Source: Duganella sp. OV510 (GTDB lineage Bacteria > Pseudomonadota > Gammaproteobacteria > Burkholderiales > Burkholderiaceae_D). Taken from it: 64,000 nt of DNA. Both the position numbers and the translations under genes were made by a program. The stretch lies in NCBI RefSeq assembly GCF_900100205.1, contig NZ_FNEQ01000001.1:496001-560000 (forward strand), written 5' to 3'. Under the pieces are notes generated by a model. It ran no database searches. It was not told the origin of the DNA and worked only from the letters and a program-made list of their open reading frames with translations. This document shows positions 1 through 10,600 of this stretch, piece by piece. Position 1 is the first letter of the stretch; the number at the start of each line of letters is the position of its first letter.

Positions 1-2379
1 GTAACGCCGGCTGAACGGCTGCAAGGCGTGCTCGGTGGTGCGCGCGTGCAGGTCCAGCTGCCAGCCGCTGACCAGGTAATCGCGCAACTGCGACACCAGC
101 ACCGACGGCGGCTGCTCGCTGTTGTCGCGCACATTCCGTCCGACCCAGCTGATATAAAGCTTGTCGCGCGCGGCCAGCACTGCCTCCAGCATCAGGTAGC
201 GGTCGTCGTCGCGGCGCGAGCGGTCGCCGGGACGCGACATGCCGGGCAGCGCCAGCAGGTCGAAGTCGGCCTTCGGCGCGCGGCGCGGGAAGTCGCCATC
301 GTTCATGCCGAGCAGGCAGACCACGCGGAACGGCACGGCGCGCATCGGCATCAAGGTGCAGAAGGTGACGCCGCCGGAGACGAATTGGTGATTCAGCGTC
401 GGCTCGTCCATCAGGCCCAGCCAGGCTTCGCGCAATACAGCCAGCGGCACGGCTTCGTCGTAGCCGGCGCCTTCGCAGGTGTCCAGCCATTTGTTCAGGG
501 CGTCGTCCAGCTGCGCCAGCGTCAGGCGGTCGCCCTCTTCGCCGGATTTGAAGAAGGCGGCCAGCAAGGCGCGCGCCTGTACACCCCATTCAGCTGGCGA
601 GCGCGCTTCGGCCAGCACGGCGCGCCAGTGCAGCAGCGCCTCCACCAGTTGCGCCAGCGAGCCGGCCAGCGCGGCATCCAGTCCACCGACTTCGCCGTAA
701 GGTTCGATGCCGGCGAAACTGTCGCCAGCGCCGCTGGCGTAACCGAGCAGCATGCGGCGCACGCCGAAGATCCAGGCATTCTGCTCGCCGGCCGGGCCGA
801 GGCCAAGGCCGCTGCGGTGCTGCTGATCCAGGCCCCAACGCACGCCGGAACCTTCGATCCAGCGGCCCAGCGTCGGCAGGTCGTCTTCATGCAGACCAAA
901 CCGGCCGGCCAAAGCCGGCACGTCCAGCAGGTCGCGCACCTCGCTCTGGCGACAGCGCTGCTGCGGCAGCCGTAGCAGCCATTCCAGCGCCACCAGCAGC
1001 GGATTGACGCTGCGGTCATTGACGTCGCCGATCTCGAACGGGATGTAGCGGGCGTCGCTGCGGCGGTGCTGGGCGAAAACCGCGTGGATGGCGGCGGAGA
1101 AGGTATCGATGTCCGGCACCATAACCACCACGTCGCGCGGGCGCAGCGGCCGACCGCCACGTTCGGCGTCGGCAAACATTTTCAGCAACTGGTCGTGCAG
1201 CACTTCGACTTCGCGCTGCACGCTGTGGGTGACGTGGAATTCGATCGACCGGTCCTTGTCTGCCGGCGGCACGCCGGGATGCTCGGACAGTGGCAGCAGT
1301 TCGCGTACGGCGGCCTGCACCTGTGTCAGCAACGTGTCGCCGTCGCCTTCGCTGAACAGGTCCACGCGCAGCGGCGCCACGTCATCGTTGTCGGCGGCAT
1401 GAGCCTGCGCAGCTTCGTCGAATTCGTCCAGCATGCGCACAAAGTCGCGGCCCTGCCGCCCCCAGCTGGCCAGCAGCGGATGGCTGTGCGCGTGCAGTTC
1501 TTCCAGCGGAATCTGGCCCAGGTCCTGGCCGTTGCGCAGCTGCTGGCGACGGTGCGCGCTGCGCAGCAGGTCGCGTCCTTCGATGATGTCGCCCCAGTAG
1601 TATTGACAAGGATTCGGCACCGCCAGCAGCACCTGAGTGTAGCGGGCGATCGCGGCCAGCGCCTGCAAGGTCTGGAACGGCAATGCCGAGACGCCGAAGA
1701 TCACCACGCGACGCGGCAGACGGCCCATCGGCTCCTCGCCGGCAGCGCTGGCGCGGACGAATTCGGTGTGGACCGTGGCGCGGCCCAGTTCACGCTCGTG
1801 CGGTTCGACGTCGGCGATCACCGCGCGCCACAACTGCCCTTGCCAGCGCTGGTCGTCCGGCAGCGGCGTGATGTCGCCACGCGCATTGCGCAGCTGGTCG
1901 CGGCCCGCCGCCCAGTCGTCCAGCCAGTCGGCCCGGTACACCTGGTACTGGTCGAACAGGTCGGCCAGGCGTTCGGCCAGTTGCAGGCGGCGCTCCGCTT
2001 CGCCGTCGGCGAGGAAGTGGCGCAGCGGCGCGAACACCGGCTCGGCCAGCAGCGTCGGCAACAGGCGCATCAGACGCCAGGTCAGCGGGCCCTTGTCGAA
2101 AGCGGAAATGGGTGGCACGCGCTCGCGTCCCAGCATGCCACGGTAGGCGTCCCACAGGAAGCGCGCAGGCAGCGCCACGCGCGAGGCAGCGCAGATGCCG
2201 ATCTCCTCGGCCAGCGCGATCTTCAGCCACTCGGCCACACCGTTCGATTGCACCAGGAAGATTTCCGACTCCAGCGCCCCCAGCGGGTGGTTGCGCAGCC
2301 ATTGGAAGACGGCGGCGCGCAACTGTTCCATCTGATTGCCGTGCAAAATCAGCAGGCCGGGGGTGATGCCAGGGTGCAT
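1..2379 (-). CDS. recC: RecC, exodeoxyribonuclease V gamma subunit (3' part beyond window edge)
   Basis: The minus strand is open from an ATG at 2379 to the left edge of the window, giving 793 codons of the N-terminal part; the C-terminal part lies outside. The translated start (MHPGITPGLLILHGNQMEQL) and following text (residues about 40-60, SNGVAEWLKIALAEEIGI) are typical of RecC. RecC is the Chi-recognising, inactive-helicase-like subunit of the RecBCD nuclease-helicase that processes double-strand DNA ends in the cytoplasm. The gene starts 36 bases after the stop of the upstream hybrid kinase gene on the same strand, with no clear Shine-Dalgarno sequence, so it may depend in part on transcription through the kinase gene. 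recB and recD would be expected further left. Family assignment is by recognition of the protein text. Confidence 0.9.
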   Translation of the reverse strand, partial: MHPGITPGLLILHGNQMEQLRAAVFQWLRNHPLGALESEIFLVQSNGVAEWLKIALAEEIGICAASRVALPARFLWDAYRGMLGRERVPPISAFDKGPLTWRLMRLLPTLLAEPVFAPLRHFLADGEAERRLQLAERLADLFDQYQVYRADWLDDWAAGRDQLRNARGDITPLPDDQRWQGQLWRAVIADVEPHERELGRATVHTEFVRASAAGEEPMGRLPRRVVIFGVSALPFQTLQALAAIARYTQVLLAVPNPCQYYWGDIIEGRDLLRSAHRRQQLRNGQDLGQIPLEELHAHSHPLLASWGRQGRDFVRMLDEFDEAAQAHAADNDDVAPLRVDLFSEGDGDTLLTQVQAAVRELLPLSEHPGVPPADKDRSIEFHVTHSVQREVEVLHDQLLKMFADAERGGRPLRPRDVVVMVPDIDTFSAAIHAVFAQHRRSDARYIPFEIGDVNDRSVNPLLVALEWLLRLPQQRCRQSEVRDLLDVPALAGRFGLHEDDLPTLGRWIEGSGVRWGLDQQHRSGLGLGPAGEQNAWIFGVRRMLLGYASGAGDSFAGIEPYGEVGGLDAALAGSLAQLVEALLHWRAVLAEARSPAEWGVQARALLAAFFKSGEEGDRLTLAQLDDALNKWLDTCEGAGYDEAVPLAVLREAWLGLMDEPTLNHQFVSGGVTFCTLMPMRAVPFRVVCLLGMNDGDFPRRAPKADFDLLALPGMSRPGDRSRRDDDRYLMLEAVLAARDKLYISWVGRNVRDNSEQPPSVLVSQLRDYLVSGWQLDLHARTTEHALQPFSRRY

Positions 2380-2415
2380 AGGACTGTTCAAAGTGATCGA
2401 GGCTGTATTATCGCT

Positions 2416-5400
2416 CTAGCTTGGGTCGTATGCCAGCAGTTCCTGTTCGATATGTTGATCCAGCACAGTCAGCATGGCGTGCAGTTCGCGGATCAAGCGT
2501 TCGGCGTTGTCGCTGTCGGCGTCGTTGCGCACCTGTTCGAGGGCGTAGCACAGGTTCCCGAACTGCATGGCGCCGACCGCGCGCGCGGCCGACTTGGTGC
2601 GGTGTCCCAGCTCTGCCAGGTGCGCCAGGTCTTCCATCGCCAGCGCCTCGTCCATTTCGGCCAGACCGTCGCGGGCGGAGGAAAGAAACAGCAGCGCGTA
2701 CTTGCGCATCTTGTCCGCCTTGCCGCCGAAGGTCTGCGCCAGCGCGTCGACATCGAACAGCAGCGCCGGCGCTTCGGGCGCCGGCGCAGGAGCCGGCATG
2801 GCCGGCGCCGAAGGCGCCGTCTGGCGTGGCACGAACACTGGCGGCGACGCCATGGTGAAATACGACGGCGGTGGTGGCGCCAGCGGACGCGCCAGGTCGC
2901 TGGACGTCCTGGTCCGCTGGCTCATCCACTTGCACAGCATGTTGAACAGCAGCTTGGGCGCGATTGGCTTGGTCACGAATTCGTCCATGCCGGCGTCCAG
3001 GCAGCGCTGCTGGTCGCCACGGCCGGCGTTCGCGGTCATGGCGATAATCAGCGTTGCCGACAGCTTGGGATGGGCGCGGATCAGGCGCGTGGCCTCGTAG
3101 CCATCCATCACCGGCATCTGCACGTCCATCAGCACGCAGTCGAAGCGCTCCTTCAGCAGCAGGTCAATGGCCTCCTTGCCGTTGTTGGCGACGCAGACGG
3201 TGGCGCCGGCGTCTTCCAGCAGTTCCTGGCCCACCTGCTGGCTGAAGATATTGTCCTCGACCAGCAGGATGGAGGCGCCGCGTATGCTATCCAGCACCTC
3301 CTGGCGCACTGCCTCGTCGCCCTGCGCCAGGAAGCACACGCCCTTGGCCAGGCGCGCGGTGAACCAGAAGGTGCTGCCCTGGCCCGGCGTGCTGTCGACG
3401 CCCACGCCGCCGCCCATCAGCTCCGCCAGCTGCTTGCTGATGACCAGTCCGAGGCCGGTGCCACCGTAGCGCCGCGTGGTCGAGGTATCGGCCTGGTGGA
3501 AGGATTGGAACAGCTGCTCCACCTGTTCGGTCGTCATGCCGATGCCGTGGTCGACCACTTCGAATTTCACCATGATGTGACTGTCGCGTTCCTCCACCGG
3601 CCGCGCGCGGATGATCACCTTGCCGTTGTCCGAGAACTTGATAGCGTTGCTGACGAAATTCAGCAGCACCTGCTCCAGCCGCAGCGGATCGCCGCGCAAC
3701 TGGTGCGACAGGCCGGGGCGGATTTCATACACCAGCTCCAGCCCGCGCGCCTGTGCGCTCTCGCCCAGCTGGCTGGAGATATTCGCCAGCAGCGCATCCA
3801 GCGTAAAGTCCAGCACCTCCAGGTCCATCTTGCCGGCTTCGATCTTGGAGAAGTCGAGGATGTCGTTGATAATGCCCAGCAGGTGCTGGCCGGAGTGGTA
3901 GATCTTTTGCAAATAGTCGCGCTGTTTCGGGTGCGTGACCGTTTTCAGCGCCAGATGGGCCATGCCGATGATGGAGTTCATCGGCGTGCGGATCTCGTGA
4001 CTCATATTCGACAGGAAGTCGCTCTTGGCCTGGTTGGCCGCGTCGGCTTCGTCTTTCAGCTTGTGCAGCGCCGTCACATCGGTGGCAAGGCCGATCACCG
4101 CCGCTGCCGAACGCCCCAGCTCCACCGGCACCTTGACGGTCCACAGCTGCTGCAGCACGCCGTCACGGTCGACGAACTGGGTTTCGCCGGTGCGCTTGAC
4201 ACCATCGGCAAACACCGGCCGCTCCTGCGCCCAGGCAGCATCCGCCTCGGCGGGTGGCATCAGCTCGCGATCCAGCTTGCCGATGATGTCATGAACCGGC
4301 CGGCCCAGGCACTCTGCCATGCGCGCATTGACATACAGGAAGCGCCGGTTCTGGTCCTTCATATAGACGTGGGCATCGACATTGTTCAGCACCGTGTCGA
4401 GCAGCACGCGTTGCTTGATGGCGCGCCGCCGCGATGAATACAGCACGAACAGATAGCTATATATCAGCAGCGTGCCGGCAAAGCCGGTCAGCGTCGCGAT
4501 CCATGGGAAATACACATCGAAGCCGGTCATCAGCACATCCTTGCGGACCTGGAATTGCGCCTTCCATAAGCTGCCATTGAAGTCGATCGGCAGCACGGTT
4601 TCCAGATAGTCGGCGCGCTGGGCGGCCGGCAGCGGGGTCGCAGTAATCTCGCCGGTGTCATTAAAGAGCAGGCGGTCGCTGCCCTCGATGACCAGCCGGC
4701 GCTGCTCGACGTGGGCGCTGCCGTCGGCATACAGCATCAGATGCACCTGGCGCACCGCCATTTCATCGATCGCGCCCTGGATCAGTTTGGGAATGCTGAA
4801 ACCGGCGCCGACCGATCCCAGATAGGCAGCGCGGCGTTCGGCCACCGTGGTCAGCGGCATGCCGCTGCGGTAGACCGGGTGGCGCACGCCGAGGCCGTAA
4901 TGCGGCGCCGGCCGCTGAAACACAATAGGCTGGCCGGATGCAGCGACGTTGCCGGTATCGCGCGACAGTTCCAGCATCCTGGCGATGGCCGGGTTGGCGG
5001 CAAGGTCGATGCCGTGGCGCTCGGCCACCATCGGCTCCAGATAGCTCAGCACCACATGCTGCGCACGCCGCCCCGCCGGCTTGATGTCGAACTGCGGATA
5101 GCCTTCGGCGCGCACACCGGCGACAAAGGCATCGCGCTGGGCGTCGCTGATGACCGGCGCCCACGTCAGCGCTTCGATGGCCGGGAAGTGGTGCGGAATG
5201 CCCAGACTGGCGACATAGCGGTGGAATTGCGTGCGGCTGATCTGGTCCGAAGTCTGGAACAAGGCAGCCAGACCGCGCGTCAGGTCGGAATACGACTTGA
5301 TGCGCGCCGAAATGCCGTATTGCGTGCTGCGCGCCAGGTTCTCAAACCGCTGCGCCGCATCTTCTTCAACGGTGCGCGAGGCGGCGCTGTACAACAAAGC

Positions 5401-5481
5401 ACCGGTGCCAGTTGCCAAAAGACAACCTACGCCCCAGAACACCAGCCGCGAGCCGACTTTTGAAGTGGAAGAATTTTGCAT
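2416..5481 (-). CDS. CHASE-PAS hybrid sensor histidine kinase with REC and Hpt
   Basis: A 1021-residue membrane-bound hybrid kinase. Order of domains: N-terminal membrane segment (about 12-32), periplasmic CHASE-type ligand domain (about 70-270), second membrane segment (about 310-335, [20 protein letters not shown]), PAS domain (about 360-470), HisKA with phospho-acceptor His495 in SHEIRTP, HATPase with DHGIGM and GGTGLGL boxes, receiver domain with Asp786 in [13 protein letters not shown] and its Lys in TKP, and a C-terminal Hpt domain with candidate His960 (GHRTKSA). All phosphorelay residues are intact, so it should pass phosphate His-Asp-His to an unlinked response regulator. CHASE domains in known proteins bind small extracellular molecules; the ligand here is unknown. 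Start choice is weak: GTG at 5484 and ATG at 5481 are adjacent and neither has a good ribosome site. It is divergent from the signalling operon starting at 5739. Confidence 0.9.
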   Translation of the reverse strand: MQNSSTSKVGSRLVFWGVGCLLATGTGALLYSAASRTVEEDAAQRFENLARSTQYGISARIKSYSDLTRGLAALFQTSDQISRTQFHRYVASLGIPHHFPAIEALTWAPVISDAQRDAFVAGVRAEGYPQFDIKPAGRRAQHVVLSYLEPMVAERHGIDLAANPAIARMLELSRDTGNVAASGQPIVFQRPAPHYGLGVRHPVYRSGMPLTTVAERRAAYLGSVGAGFSIPKLIQGAIDEMAVRQVHLMLYADGSAHVEQRRLVIEGSDRLLFNDTGEITATPLPAAQRADYLETVLPIDFNGSLWKAQFQVRKDVLMTGFDVYFPWIATLTGFAGTLLIYSYLFVLYSSRRRAIKQRVLLDTVLNNVDAHVYMKDQNRRFLYVNARMAECLGRPVHDIIGKLDRELMPPAEADAAWAQERPVFADGVKRTGETQFVDRDGVLQQLWTVKVPVELGRSAAAVIGLATDVTALHKLKDEADAANQAKSDFLSNMSHEIRTPMNSIIGMAHLALKTVTHPKQRDYLQKIYHSGQHLLGIINDILDFSKIEAGKMDLEVLDFTLDALLANISSQLGESAQARGLELVYEIRPGLSHQLRGDPLRLEQVLLNFVSNAIKFSDNGKVIIRARPVEERDSHIMVKFEVVDHGIGMTTEQVEQLFQSFHQADTSTTRRYGGTGLGLVISKQLAELMGGGVGVDSTPGQGSTFWFTARLAKGVCFLAQGDEAVRQEVLDSIRGASILLVEDNIFSQQVGQELLEDAGATVCVANNGKEAIDLLLKERFDCVLMDVQMPVMDGYEATRLIRAHPKLSATLIIAMTANAGRGDQQRCLDAGMDEFVTKPIAPKLLFNMLCKWMSQRTRTSSDLARPLAPPPPSYFTMASPPVFVPRQTAPSAPAMPAPAPAPEAPALLFDVDALAQTFGGKADKMRKYALLFLSSARDGLAEMDEALAMEDLAHLAELGHRTKSAARAVGAMQFGNLCYALEQVRNDADSDNAERLIRELHAMLTVLDQHIEQELLAYDPS

Positions 5482-5537
5482 CACAGCAGCATACTATCAA
5501 TGCCGTGCGGGAACCAGAGGAACAATTGGTGAGAATT

Positions 5538-5554
5538 CAGCACAGAATGTGCTG
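5538..5554. promoter_or_regulatory. Inverted repeat in divergent intergenic region
   Basis: CAGCACA-GAA-TGTGCTG is a perfect 7-base inverted repeat with a 3-base spacer, placed between the CHASE kinase gene (minus) and the REC-GGDEF-EAL gene (plus). Its position suits an operator, but no regulator can be assigned and it could be chance. Confidence 0.25.
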
Positions 5555-5677
5555 GCAATCGTGCGCTGAGGAAAATTATATTCCGATAATATTTTCCGAG
5601 CTAGAAATAGTGGAATCATAATTATTAAAACGATAAAATGGCACGCGCCGCTGGCATGCGGCAGCGCACAATTTTGC

Positions 5678-5705
5678 TTGACTCCGTCCAATACAAGAGT
5701 ATCTT
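5678..5705 (+). promoter_or_regulatory. Likely sigma70 promoter of the signalling operon
   Basis: TTGACT (5678-5683) and TATCTT (5700-5705) are separated by 16 bases, a good sigma70 match, and lie 33 bases before the GTG start at 5739. The surrounding 5560-5710 segment is clearly richer in A and T than the genes on both sides. Confidence 0.5.
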
Positions 5706-5738
5706 TTAACTCCCAAACCGCTACCGTTAACCGCCGCC

Positions 5739-7601
5739 GTGCAGATCCCGAAAGTTCTTCTCGTCAACGACGACCAGGCCAGCCTGTTTGCACTGGAAAG
5801 CTTGCTGCTGGATGCGGCGGATCAGCAATTGTATGAACTGATCACCGCCAGTTCGGGCAAGGAGGCACTGCGCCAGGTGCTGCTACATGAATTCGCCGTC
5901 ATCCTGCTGGATGTCAGCATGCCTGGCATGGATGGTTATGAAACGGCGGAAGCCATTCATTCGCATCCTCGTTCCGCCGGCACGCCCATCATTTTCATCA
6001 CCGCCCACTATGCGGATGAACTGAACCGCCTGAAGGGCTACCAGAAAGGCGCAGCCGACTACCTGTTCACGCCAGTGATACCGCAAATCCTGCAGGCCAA
6101 GGTGGCGGTGTTTGTCGAACTGGCGGCCAACCACCTGCAACTGCGCATCAAGAGCGATGAGCTGGCACGGCTGAATCAAGACCTGCGCGTGCAGCGCCTG
6201 CAAGACCTGGAGCGCATCAACGGCGAGCTGGAACAGGAGATCAAGGAACGCAAGCTGGCGGAGCAGCGCGCGCACGACCTGTCGACACGCGATGCGCTGA
6301 CCAACCTGATGAACCGCCGCGCGCTGATTCAGCAGCTGGAGCATGCGGTGGCGACCGCAGACCGCAGCGGCGTCGGTTTCGCCCTGCTGTTCCTCGACCT
6401 GGATAAATTCAAGCAGATCAACGACAGCCATGGCCACGAGGCCGGCGACGAACTGTTGCGCCAGGTGGCGGCGCGGCTGACGGCGGCGGTGCGCGTGGCC
6501 GACATCGTGGCGCGCCTTGGCGGCGATGAGTTCGTGGTGCTGATCGAAGGCAAGGCGGCGTCCGCCAATGCGGCGCGCGTGGGCCGCAAGATCGAGATGG
6601 CCTGCGCCCTGCCGTTCGAGGTCGGCGGACAGCGGCTGAAGACCGGAGCCAGCATCGGCATCGCACTGTATCCGGAAGATGGCGCCAACGCGCAGGTGCT
6701 GATGAAGAACGCCGACACCGCCATGTACCACGCCAAGCAGAATGGCGCCACGCCGGTGCAGTTCTTCCACGAGGAACTGAATGTCCGTGAGCGCGAACGC
6801 GAGCAATGGTCGCTGGAGTTGCGCAAGGCGCTGGCCGCCAACCAGCTGGAACTGCGTTACCAGCCGCAGGTGGAGCTGACCAGCGGCCGTGTCATCGGTG
6901 CCGAGGCGCTGCTGTACTGGCGCCATCCGCTGCGCGGCCTGCTGGAAGCGGCGCAGTTTCTGCCGCATGTGATGGATCGTACGCTGCTGGACCGGGTCGA
7001 CGCCTGGGTGATCGCGCAAAGCTGCGCCCAGGCCTCGCTGTGGCAAAGCCTGAACGCCACGCCGCCCGGCCGGCCGCTGTGCATCTGGATCAACCTGGCG
7101 GCGCCGCTGCTGCATGCGGATCTGCTGCAAGTGCTGCTGCCGGCGATGCGCAAGCATGGCCTGCCCGCTTGCAGCATCGGTATCGAACTGAATGAAAAGC
7201 TGCTGCTCGGGCCCAGCGAGCCGCTGGCGCAACTGCTGACGCAAATGCAGAGCGGTGGCGTGCGCCTGGCGCTGGACGATTTCGGCAGCGCGCGCTCGTC
7301 GCTGGCGGCGTGCAAGCGCTGGCAACTGAACGCGCTGAAGATCGACCGCAGCTTTGTGCACGGCATTGGCAACGACGAAGGCGGCACCGACATCGTGGCT
7401 GCCGTCGTGCACCTGGCCAGGGCGCTGTCGATGCGCGTTATCGCGCTGGGCGTGGAAACGCGATTGCAGCTGGAAGTGCTGCAGGAACTGGGCTGCCAGG
7501 CCTGCCAGGGCGACCTGTTTTATCCGCCGCTACCGGCGGCCGGACTGCTGGAGCAAACCAGCGATATCAACTCACCTTCCCTCCTAAGCAACGAGGAATA
7601 A
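5739..7601 (+). CDS. REC-GGDEF-EAL response regulator; EAL domain looks inactive
   Basis: A 620-residue soluble cyclic-di-GMP protein. The receiver domain (about 5-125) has its phospho-acceptor Asp in [14 protein letters not shown], but the usual KP lysine is replaced by Thr (DYLFTPV). A coiled coil (about 130-175) leads to a GGDEF domain with an intact GGDEF motif at residues 261-265 and an intact inhibitory-site RVAD five residues before it, so diguanylate cyclase activity is expected. The EAL domain (about 370-610) keeps EAL, the DDFG and LKID motifs, but Arg of EALLR is Tyr393 and the catalytic Glu of AEGVET is Leu570 (ALGVET), so phosphodiesterase activity is probably lost. Start is GTG at 5739, just before the receiver domain; no strong ribosome site. 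It is the first gene of an operon with the poly-HAMP kinase, separated by three bases. Confidence 0.92.
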   Translation: MQIPKVLLVNDDQASLFALESLLLDAADQQLYELITASSGKEALRQVLLHEFAVILLDVSMPGMDGYETAEAIHSHPRSAGTPIIFITAHYADELNRLKGYQKGAADYLFTPVIPQILQAKVAVFVELAANHLQLRIKSDELARLNQDLRVQRLQDLERINGELEQEIKERKLAEQRAHDLSTRDALTNLMNRRALIQQLEHAVATADRSGVGFALLFLDLDKFKQINDSHGHEAGDELLRQVAARLTAAVRVADIVARLGGDEFVVLIEGKAASANAARVGRKIEMACALPFEVGGQRLKTGASIGIALYPEDGANAQVLMKNADTAMYHAKQNGATPVQFFHEELNVREREREQWSLELRKALAANQLELRYQPQVELTSGRVIGAEALLYWRHPLRGLLEAAQFLPHVMDRTLLDRVDAWVIAQSCAQASLWQSLNATPPGRPLCIWINLAAPLLHADLLQVLLPAMRKHGLPACSIGIELNEKLLLGPSEPLAQLLTQMQSGGVRLALDDFGSARSSLAACKRWQLNALKIDRSFVHGIGNDEGGTDIVAAVVHLARALSMRVIALGVETRLQLEVLQELGCQACQGDLFYPPLPAAGLLEQTSDINSPSLLSNEE

Positions 7602-7604
7602 GCT

Positions 7605-10600
7605 ATGAATAATATGACCGACTTGGGCGAACAGCTGGATGCCAAGGTTTTGCTGTTCACACTGATGGCGCTGAAAAAAGGAGACTTTTCAGTGCGCATG
7701 CCGTCCGACTGGGTCGGCATGGCCGGCAAGATCGCCGATACGCTCAACGATATCATCGACACCAAGGCGCGCATGGTGCGCGAAGTGACGGAAGTCAGCC
7801 GCGTGGTGGGCCGCGAAGGCCGCCTGACGCAGCGCGCCGAAACTACCAACACCACCGGTGGCTGGGGCACCATTATCAGCTCCGTCAACACCCTGATCGA
7901 TGACCTGGTGCGCCCGACCACCGAAATGGCGCGCGTGATCGGCGCGGTGGCCAAGGGCGACCTGTCGCAGACCATGGCGCTGGAGGTCGACGGCCATCCG
8001 CTGAAAGGCCAGTACCTGCGCGCGGCGATGACCGCAAACACCATGGTGGAGCAGCTGTCGTCATTCTCGTCCGAAGTGACGCGCGTGGCGCGCGAGGTGG
8101 GCACCGAGGGCAAGCTGGGTGGCCAGGCGCAGGTGAAAGGCGTGGCCGGCACGTGGAAGGATTTGACCGACTCGGTGAACTCGATGGCGGGTAACCTGAC
8201 CTCGCAGGTGCGTAACATCGCCGAGGTGACGACGGCAGTGGCCAATGGCGACTTGTCGAAGAAAATTACGGTAGACGTGCGTGGCGAGATCCTGCAACTG
8301 AAAGACACCATCAACGTGATGGTGGACCAGCTGCGCTCCTTCGCTTCCGAGGTGACGCGCGTGGCGCGAGAGGTAGGCACCGAGGGTAAGCTGGGTGGCC
8401 AGGCGTATGTGCCGGGCGTCGGCGGCACCTGGAAGGATTTGACCGATAACGTCAACTTCATGGCGTCCAACCTGACCGGTCAGGTGCGTAACATCGCGGC
8501 GGTGACGACAGCGGTGGCCAATGGCGACCTGTCGAAGAAGATCACCGTGGACGTGAAAGGTGAGATTCTCGAACTGAAAAACACCATCAACGTGATGGTG
8601 GACCAGCTGTCCTCCTTCGCTTCCGAGGTAACGCGCGTGGCGCGCGAGGTGGGAACCGAAGGCAAGCTGGGTGGCCAGGCGCAGGTGAAAGGCGTGGCCG
8701 GCACGTGGAAGGACTTGACCGACTCGGTGAACTCGATGGCGGGTAACCTGACGGGCCAGGTGCGTAACATCGCCGATGTGACCACCGCCGTGGCGAATGG
8801 CGACTTGTCGAAGAAAATCACGGTGGACGTCAAAGGTGAGATTCTGGAGCTGAAAAACACCATCAACGTGATGGTGGACCAGCTGAACTCCTTCGCCTCG
8901 GAAGTAACGCGTGTGGCGCGCGAGGTGGGCACCGAGGGCAAGCTGGGTGGCCAGGCGAACGTGCCCGGCGTGGCCGGCACCTGGAAGGACTTGACCGATG
9001 GCGTGAACTCGATGGCGGGCAATCTGACCGGTCAGGTGCGTAACATCGCCGACGTGACCACCGCCGTGGCCAACGGCGACCTGTCGAAGAAGATCACGGT
9101 GGACGTGAAAGGTGAGATTCTGGAACTGAAAAACACCATCAACGTGATGGTGGACCAGTTGTCCTCCTTCGCTTCCGAAGTAACGCGCGTGGCGCGTGAG
9201 GTGGGCACCGAGGGCAAGCTGGGTGGCCAGGCGTATGTGCCGGGCGTCGGCGGCACGTGGAAGGACTTGACCGATAACGTCAACTTCATGGCGTCCAATC
9301 TGACCGGCCAGGTACGTAACATTGCGGCGGTGACGACAGCGGTGGCCCGTGGCGACCTGTCGAAGAAAATCACGGTGGACGTCAAAGGCGAAATTCTTGA
9401 ACTGAAAGACACCATCAACGTGATGGTGGACCAGCTGTCCTCCTTCGCTTCCGAGGTGACGCGCGTGGCGCGCGAGGTGGGCACCGAAGGTAAGCTGGGC
9501 GGCCAGGCTAACGTTTCCGGCGTGGCCGGCACGTGGAAGGACTTGACCGAGAACGTCAACCAGCTGGCGGCCAACCTGACCAACCAGGTGCGAGCGATTG
9601 CCGAGGTAGCAACGGCAGTGACGCGCGGCGACTTGTCGCGCTCGATTCAGGTGGAGGCGCGCGGCGAGGTGTCCTACCTGAAGGACAACATCAACGAGAT
9701 GATCCGTAACCTGAAGGACACCACGCTGAAGAACGCGCAGCAGGATTGGCTGAAGACCAATCTGGCGCGCTTCACCCGCCTGTTGCAGGGCCAGCGCGAC
9801 TTGCAGGCAGTGACCAAGCTGATTCTGTCCGAGCTGGCGCCGCTGGTATCGGCGCACCACGGCGTGTTCTACATGATGGATTCGCAGGAATCCGACGCGC
9901 GCCTGCGCATGATCGCCAGCTATGGTTACCGTTCCAGCCGCAAGCTGCCGACCTCCTTCCTGCCGGGTGAAGGCCTGGTGGGCCAGTGCGCGCTGGAGAA
10001 GGTGCGTATCTGGCTGACCGATGTGCCGCGCGATTACATCGTGGTGTCGTCCGGTCTGGGCGCGGCGCCGCCCAACAATATCGTGGTGCTGCCTATCCTG
10101 TTCGAGCAGCAGGTGAAGGCGGTGATCGAGATTGCTTCGCTGGACCGCTTTACCGAGACCCACCTGTCCTTCCTCGACCAGCTGATGGAATCGATCGGCG
10201 TGGTGCTGAACACCATCGAGGCGAACAGCCGTACCGAGTCGCTGCTGACGCAATCGCAGTCGCTGGCGCAGGAACTGCAACAGACCAACCAGGAGCTGGC
10301 GGAGAAAGCGCGCCTGCTGTCCGAGCAGAATATCGAGGTGGAGCGCAAGAACCGCGAGGTGGAACAGGCCAAGCTGGCGCTGGAAGAGAAAGCCACCCAG
10401 CTGGCGCTGTCGTCCAAGTACAAGTCCGAGTTCCTGGCGAATATGTCGCACGAGCTGCGCACGCCTTTGAATTCGCTGCTGATCCTGGCGCAGCAGCTGG
10501 GCGACAATCCGGACGGCAACCTGTCCGGCAAGCAGGTGGAATTCGCCAAGACCATCCACGGCTCCGGCTCCGACTTGCTGACGCTGATTAATGACATTCT

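Noticed and set aside
1066..4437. Long plus-strand open frame of 1123 codons opposite recC and the CHASE kinase
   Set aside because: It spans two minus-strand genes and their gap, and its protein is His/Gln/Arg-rich with no family features; it is a GC-driven antisense frame.
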